A stretch of 64,000 nucleotides of DNA, from the NCBI RefSeq assembly GCF_019175285.1, contig NC_056526.1, positions 121,394,599 through 121,458,598 of the forward strand, in the 5' to 3' direction. Source of the stretch: Sceloporus undulatus. Its lineage: Eukaryota; Chordata; Lepidosauria; Squamata; Phrynosomatidae. Below, piece after piece: positions 58,515-64,000 of this stretch (the first letter of the stretch is position 1; every line of letters starts with the position of its first letter). The position numbers and the translations under genes are program-made. Below the pieces are notes generated by a model. It saw only the letters and a program-made list of their open reading frames with translations. It had not been told where the DNA came from and did no database searches.

Positions 58515-58603
58515 GTTTATTTATCATCTGACTTCTGCTTATTTTTCATCTCTGATTTGCCTTAGCCTTCTCTTTGTTCTTTGCCTTCTTCTAATTTATC
58601 ATT

Positions 58604-58816
58604 GAGCCTGAACAGACAGGCCAAAATAAAGGTGCTTCGGGTCACTTTGGAGGTATGCTATTTAAATGGCACACACATCTTAAGAGGCCAGAAACTGCAC
58701 CAAAGCTGCACTGACTTTGGCGTAGCTTCTGGTCTCTTAGGATGCATGCATCATTTAAACAGTATAACTCCAAAGTGACTCGAAGTAGCTTTATTTTGGC
58801 CTATCTGTTTAGGCCC
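58604..58816. mobile_element. Full-length palindromic MITE with 3-bp ATT duplication
   Basis: Both halves are inverted repeats: GACAGGCCAAAATAAAGGTG on the left pairs with CTTTATTTTGGCCTATCTG on the right. The flanks are ATT on both sides. Its GGCC-AACAGA ends resemble the Harbinger-like element at 49040. Confidence 0.8.
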
Positions 58817-58819
58817 ATT

Positions 58820-59930
58820 ATTTATCACATTGTGTGCTTCCCCCTCTTTTTAATATTTTAAATGATAATGGAATATTGGAATGTTTTACTTTTATGTTTA
58901 TCCTTTATCTAAACTGGATTATAATCCAACTGGGTAGGGATGTGTTTTGTGTTAATGCCTAGAATGTGGGTGTTTCCAAAACAATTCATGCTATTTAAAT
59001 TTTAGCAGAAGCTGGGCACCATAGGGTATGACTATCTGGACAAAATGAACCTTGGACTGACATGGAAAATCAGTTTATATGCTGTTAGGCCAAGGTGAAA
59101 ATTAAATACTCTTCCCATTTTCTGATGTACTTGATTCTTGTGATTACCACAATTTAGACATGCCACAGACTGAGCACTGCCATGGAAAATTAAGTATGCA
59201 CATAAACAGAGAAACAGTAATTGCTCCATTGCTAGGCAATCTGAGCCATATGGACCAATTAAGGTGAAACAATCAAAAGCATTTCTAAGAAGGCATCCAG
59301 AAATCACTGGAACTGTTTCTAGGAACCTTTTGCTTCTTGAAATAGACCAGTAGGTTGTTTGAGAGTTCACTACAAATGTATGAAGCACTTTTCTTAATGC
59401 TAGCCTACACATTCTGCTTGAAAGCCCTAAATTTATAAAATGTTGACCCTTTTAAGTTTTACATAAAATTACCAAAACAATCGAAGATAAGCAAGTGGTT
59501 CTGATACTACCCATTTCATAAAGTCCTCATCTTGATCAATTTCTTCTTTTTAGGTTTTGTAGGATTTTAAAAAATACACAGGAAATCTGCAATTTTGAAA
59601 AAAAAAATAAGCACTGTAAAAGCTGAACCCATAAGAAAAACTGACCCTGACCAGTTCCCTTCATTATTTAAAGATTTTTCATAAATGCAATAAGACCAAC
59701 TCAAGAACACATTTTGTTGCTGTTGTACATTGTATTATTGCAGTAGATAACATAATACAACATGGCTTTCATTTTTTGTCAATTGTTCAGTTAGCCAATA
59801 AAGAAGTGACAGATAATTTGAAAAGCAATATGCACTCCTAGAATGTCAGTCTCTGATCAAGTTATTTAATTCCCTCACCAAAACCTTTTCCCTGAAGACT
59901 CTGTCCTTTCCCCCATAGGGTTTAGTTTAG
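58820..59930. other. Presumed SCFD2 intron, nothing recognised
   Basis: The 126-codon frame at 59032-59412 (-) has no family features. Confidence 0.4.
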
Positions 59931-59939
59931 TTTTAGAAA

Positions 59940-60150
59940 TCAGAGAGCTTGCATGTTGTAATGGTTTGAGTGCTGGACTGTGAGTCTGGAGCAGAGTTCG
60001 ATTTCCAACTTGGCCATGAAACCTACTGAGTGACCTTGGGCAAGTCACATGCCTCAGGGGAATGCAATGGCAAACTTCCTCTGAACAAATCTTGCCAAGA
60101 AAACCCCATGACAAGTCAAAAATTATTTGAAGGCACACAACAACACGAGA
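59940..60150 (+). repeat. Sauria-type SINE
   Basis: AGAGCTTGCATGTTGTAATG head, GTGACCTTGGGCAAGTCAC core, CTCTGAACAAATCTTGCC motif, CACACAACAACAC end. A short internal deletion lies before the tail. Confidence 0.8.
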
Positions 60151-60544
60151 AATCATTCTAGATCCTTTTCCTACTAGAACATGAGAAGCTGTCAATGCTA
60201 CAATAAAAGTGGTGTGATGCTAGAAAATATTCAGCATGATCATCTTAAAATGGAAATGGTAAGGATCATGTCACATGAAACACTTGTGTCTGAAAGGGTC
60301 CTTAAAGCACAGGAGCCAACTGACCCCTGACCAGTCTCCTTGATTATTTAGAGATTTTTGTTAAATGCAAGAAAACAAAACTCAGAATCAACATTGCTTG
60401 TCTGATTTCACGTTGACCAGTAAGAGGCACACTTGGGATGTACAGTTCTCACTTCTCCCAAGAACTCTTTTCACCCTATATCAAGCGTGGAGAACTGACA
60501 GGGATGAAAGAGCTTACTTTCCTCGTCTGTGCTGTCAGTGCAAC

Positions 60545-61143
60545 TGCTGGGGTCCAACAACCACTGTCAGCAACTCAAACGAGTCCTGGGGTTAAATCAG
60601 ACCTTTGTAGCAGAGCTAGCAATTTTAGAAGCTGAAGCGTGGCTCCAAAAGTAGTTGAGATAACAGCAACTGGATGTCTTCCAGGAACTGAAGCAATGCA
60701 GGAACCTCCAGGGGCACACAGCAAACCGATGCCAGACTTCTTCTGATAAACCACCAGAGAAGCAAAGTCTCCCGAAGTGCTCTTTATTCACAGTGCTATA
60801 ATAAAAATACAGATCTCCAAAACTCTATACCATACCAAACCAACTCCTACTACAAACCCACAAGCTATCACTTGCAACCCTGGGTTTATATAGACTCCAG
60901 ACCATGTGGTCTCCCAAACCCAGTGAGTTCCTGTGTGTAACCATGACAAGTGTCCCCTGTGCAATCCAGCCAGGTGGTTTCATCATCCATGGCTACGTGC
61001 ACCTAGACACTAAAGTGTCCTTGAGCCAATGAGCATCAGCTGTGCTGATCAGCCTTGTCCTTCTGCTGAAATGCTCATGGCCAAATACACACACATCAAG
61101 AATTTCCCTGTGTGCTGTGTTTTAACCTTTCAAATCCCTGACA
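60545..61143 (-). mobile_element. LTR fossil (solo LTR, Gypsy- or ERV-like)
   Basis: The - strand reads TG...CA-like over about 600 bp, with a TATATAA box near 60890 and an AATAAA near 60785 in the expected order for an LTR. No internal region was seen on either side, so it looks like a solo LTR. Its family is uncertain, the left boundary is approximate and no target duplication was confirmed. It appears old. Confidence 0.5.
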
Positions 61144-61149
61144 GAACAT

Positions 61150-62530
61150 TGTTCTTCTTATTGCTTTCTCGCAGCTTGAAGACTCAAGCTGTAATGGCAG
61201 CAGGGGCATGAGGGCAGGAAAACACAGCTCCAATAGGACAAACCCAGAAGCCTGCCCACCAACAGCCACTCCACCAATCACCAGCTGCTTATGCCTATGG
61301 TCAACTCTGCTGGGGACAACTTTGTCTGCTCACAGAGATGGCTCCCCATGCTGGTTCTGGCACATGTGCCATGGGTTCATCATGGCTGGTCTAAGGTGTT
61401 AGATTTAATAGACCCAAGTTTAAATATCCACTTGGCACTGAGTGATCTTATACTAGTCGCTATCACTTGGTTTAATCTAACTCATAGAATCATTGTTAGA
61501 ACAAAAATGGAAAGAAAAACAATGCATGTCACTTTGAGATCTTTGATGGAAAGAAAAGATATAAACATTAAGACATAAAAACTATTGTGACCAGGCCTTG
61601 CTCACAGCAGAAGGGTAACTAGTACAAAATGGATTACATCAGCAAAGAAGAAAGATTTGACACTAAATTCACCATGGCAAATTTCCCTTGAAATGTGCAT
61701 TTCAAAAAGAGTTTGTGTATCATATCTCTCATGGAGATCTGTGACACATAGCCAAAAGTGGAAAAAAGCCAAAATCTTCAGCACTTGTCATATGATCTTG
61801 GCCTATGACAGTGATGTGTTGCACTTTCAACAATCTTATATTGGTTTTCATAACTACAAAGGTTCTCTCTTATGAGTTAGAAATCTATCAGAGTTGCATA
61901 GAACAATTAGCCCATAGCAAGCAAAGGAGTTCTGAAAAAGAGGATATTGTAGACATCAGCTCCAAGATCCCATTCAGATTATAGGACAAAGAGATGTAGG
62001 GAAAGCACTATTTTTTGATGGGCAACATAGCAGGACAAAACATGCATGGACTAAAATTGTGAGATAAATATCTTCCTGATGAGGTACCCCTTTCTGTCTT
62101 GTTAATATGAAAAAAGCAATGTGTGGAGCTTGTATTTACAGTTCAAGGGAACTCATACTGCAGTATCCATGGAAATGAGGAAGGTGTGCAATGCTCACTT
62201 CAGAGCAATGCCATCAAACAAAGGAGAAGCTGCAAACTGACTGGAAAGAAACCATCCTAGCGTGATCATCCTTGTTTTCTTATAAAAACTCACTTGAGCA
62301 TTTCTTCATAGCATCCATTATGTCACAAAAAAATCTAGTTCAAAACAGCAGGTGTTTTCACTTTCTGCATTGTCTCAATGGACAATAGGAAATTCTTTTT
62401 CAGGGTGAAAAAGAAAAGAAAAAGAAAAGAAAATACAATTACAAGCCATATCAAATTTCACCCAGCATCTTTTGCTTCACTAGTTCCCCCCTTCCATTTC
62501 AAGGCATTTTTGTTATTTTTCTCTTTATGT
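61150..62530. other. Presumed SCFD2 intron, nothing recognised
   Basis: No exon of SCFD2 and no named repeat found. I searched for the upstream SM-domain segment. Confidence 0.4.
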
Positions 62531-62539
62531 ATATATTTA

Positions 62540-62750
62540 TTGTGTGTGTTATGTGCCTTCAAGTTGTTTCCAACTTATGGTGTCCCTAAGGCAAACCAAT
62601 CACAGGGTTTTCTTGGCAAGTTTTTTCAGAACGCATTTGCCATTGCCACCCTCTGAGAACAAGAAAGTGCGACTTGCCAAAGTCACCCAATAGGTTTTCA
62701 TTGCCAAGTGGGAATTCGAACCCTGCTCTCCAGACTTAAATCACTAAAGG
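62540..62750 (-). repeat. Sauria-type SINE
   Basis: TGTGCCTTCAAGTTGTTTCC and ATGGTGTCCCTAAGGC tail, TTGCCATTGCCACCCTCTGA core, ATTCGAACCCTGCTCTCC B-box complement. It is well ordered. Confidence 0.85.
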
Positions 62751-62754
62751 GAAA

Positions 62755-63404
62755 ACCCATTTTTTTCTGTATATGTTTTAACACTCTTGATATTAGACTC
62801 TGTGTCATTTGTCTGTAATTATTTTCTTTTTAATGTAGTGATTTAAATACTGTACTATTAGTAAATGGGAAAGAAAAGGAAGAAATAAAGAGCTTGGCTG
62901 GCTGTGAAAGGCATAGCTTTCCCAAACTGATGGAGGCAGATGTTTTCACAAGTTGTCACTGCTTCCCTCCTTTTTCCTTGTGTGTGAGTAATGTTATGAT
63001 CTCTGATCCTATCCATATGAAGCAAAGCTCAACTACTTCCAAATGCCCGAAGCAGATTTCATGTCTATCATCACAATTAGGAAGTAGGGCAGAGCTCCAA
63101 ATATTTCAATGGAGTGCAAATACAGCTGAACTCAAATGAGGCAAACATCTTTCTATGATCTTTGAATGATCTTTCTTCAGGAAAATTCCTTATTATGTAT
63201 GAGCCCTCCAGGGCCTGGCCTGCCATTAGGCAAAGTGAAGCAACTCTCTGAGGCAGCATGAGATGAAAGGGCATCAAATTGGTATTTACTATGTTGCATT
63301 ATTGTATTATTAATGCCAGGGGGAAATCCTTGTTTAATTTTCAGCTTCTTTGAAATAATAACTTGTTTGGTCTGAGTGGTGAGAACCCTGCTTTAGAAAA
63401 GAGG
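62755..63404. other. Presumed SCFD2 intron, nothing recognised
   Basis: No named repeat. Confidence 0.4.
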
Positions 63405-63530
63405 CATTTTGGGCCTGAGCAGACAGAGCTATCCTGCCCCCAGTGCTCACTTGGGTTAGTGCCTGAGTTGGCACGGGGATGGGCTTCTGTTCACATCCCC
63501 ATCCCCACACCGAGCCAGGAGCTTTTTGGC
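63405..63530. repeat. MITE end (GGGCCTGAGCAGACAG family)
   Basis: GGGCCTGAGCAGACAGAGCT resembles the left ends at 49040 and 58604. The matching right end was not found. Confidence 0.45.
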
Positions 63531-63548
63531 ATAAAATCCTTCTGCAAA

Positions 63549-63608
63549 GCTGTTGGCTCTCCTCTGTGTAGACTCATAGCTGTTGGCTCTCCTCTGTGAG
63601 GACTCATA
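63549..63608. repeat. 30-bp tandem duplication
   Basis: GCTGTTGGCTCTCCTCTGTG occurs at 63549 and 63579, next to the CR1 tail. Confidence 0.85.
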
Positions 63609-64000
63609 CAATCATAGAGTTGGAAGAGACCGCAGGGGCCATCCAATCCAAACCCCTGCCATGCAAGAAATCTAAATCAAAGCATCCCTTACAGATGGCC
63701 ATCCAGCCTCTGTTTAAAGATCTCTAAGGAAGGAGACTCCACTACACTCTGAGGGAGTTTGTTCCACTGTTGAACAGCCCTTACTGTCAGGAAGTTCCTC
63801 CTAATGTTGAGGTGGAATCTCTTTTCCTGGAGCTTGCATCCATTGCTCCGGGTCCTAGTCTCTGGAGCAGCAGAAAACAAGCTAGCTCCCTCCTCAATAT
63901 GACATCCCTTCAAGTATTTAAACAGGGCTATCATATCACCTCTTACTCTTCTTTTTTTCCAGGCTAAACTGGACACAATATTCCAGGTGGGGCCTCACCA
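63608..64000 (-). mobile_element. CR1 LINE, 3' part, runs off the window
   Basis: The - strand encodes 95 open codons with DMIALFKYLKGCHIEEGASLF, NIRRNFLTVRAVQQWNKLP and VVESPSLEIFKQRLDGHL, the CR1 RT end. The tail TCTATGATTGTATG follows. It is the best-preserved CR1 in the window and the only one with an open frame. Confidence 0.85.

Noticed and set aside
62290-62345. Possible - strand exon with a GTGAGT-like donor
   Set aside because: Very short, and unlike any SCFD2 segment.
1-64000. CRISPR array, operon or bacterial defence system
   Set aside because: The window is vertebrate nuclear DNA with spliced genes; the tandem arrays lack spacer structure.

Overview
The window looks like nuclear DNA of a squamate reptile, most likely an iguanian-type lizard. 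The evidence is the repeat set: tRNA-derived Sauria-type SINEs with a BovB-like tail, SINEs with a 5S rRNA-derived head, BovB/RTE, CR1-group and L1 LINE fragments, a SPIN-type hAT miniature element, and many palindromic miniature DNA transposons. Long A+T-rich introns and intergenic DNA, AAT/ATT microsatellites and spliced genes with GT-AG introns rule out a prokaryote. I see no CRISPR array, operon or intact mobile-element gene.

Only two host genes are supported. RASL11B (an atypical small Ras-like GTPase) lies on the + strand in four coding exons at 20040-20169, 22089-22145, 23850-23926 and 24848-25315, giving a 243-residue protein. The last four coding exons of SCFD2 (a Sec1/Munc18-family protein) lie on the - strand at 51202-51347, 46327-46461, 32991-33110 and 29612-29704. 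They encode the C-terminal 163 residues, and the rest of SCFD2 must lie beyond the right edge. The genes converge tail to tail, with about 4.3 kb between stop codons, as I recall for their mammalian orthologues.

Layout: 1-19.3 kb is intergenic and full of old SINEs, LINE tails and DNA elements, including two TIR elements at 4933-5609 and 13892-15583; the second has another element nested inside it. 19.4-20.0 kb is a GAT/ATT-rich minisatellite followed by a purine/pyrimidine-asymmetric promoter-proximal stretch. 20.0-26.5 kb is RASL11B, with repeat-rich introns 1 and 2. 29.6-51.3 kb is SCFD2, whose 13.2-kb intron (33111-46326) holds CR1 copies, a 1.26-kb TIR element nested in CR1, a SPIN element, and a BovB copy with an inverted 5' part. 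Its 4.7-kb intron holds a CR1 copy and an L1 copy split by a Harbinger-like MITE. 51.3-64 kb is presumably SCFD2 intron, with a 142-bp tandem array at 54.4-55.2 kb, an LTR fossil at about 60.5-61.1 kb and a CR1 copy running off the right end.

No new multi-gene system is visible. The most notable signals are a GC-AG intron in SCFD2, a SPIN element with an 8-bp target duplication, a transposon that appears to carry a 154-bp segment also found 2.5 kb upstream, a BovB copy consistent with twin priming, and a nearly perfect hairpin element 29 bp inside RASL11B intron 1. All gene identities come from remembered protein families; no database search was run.
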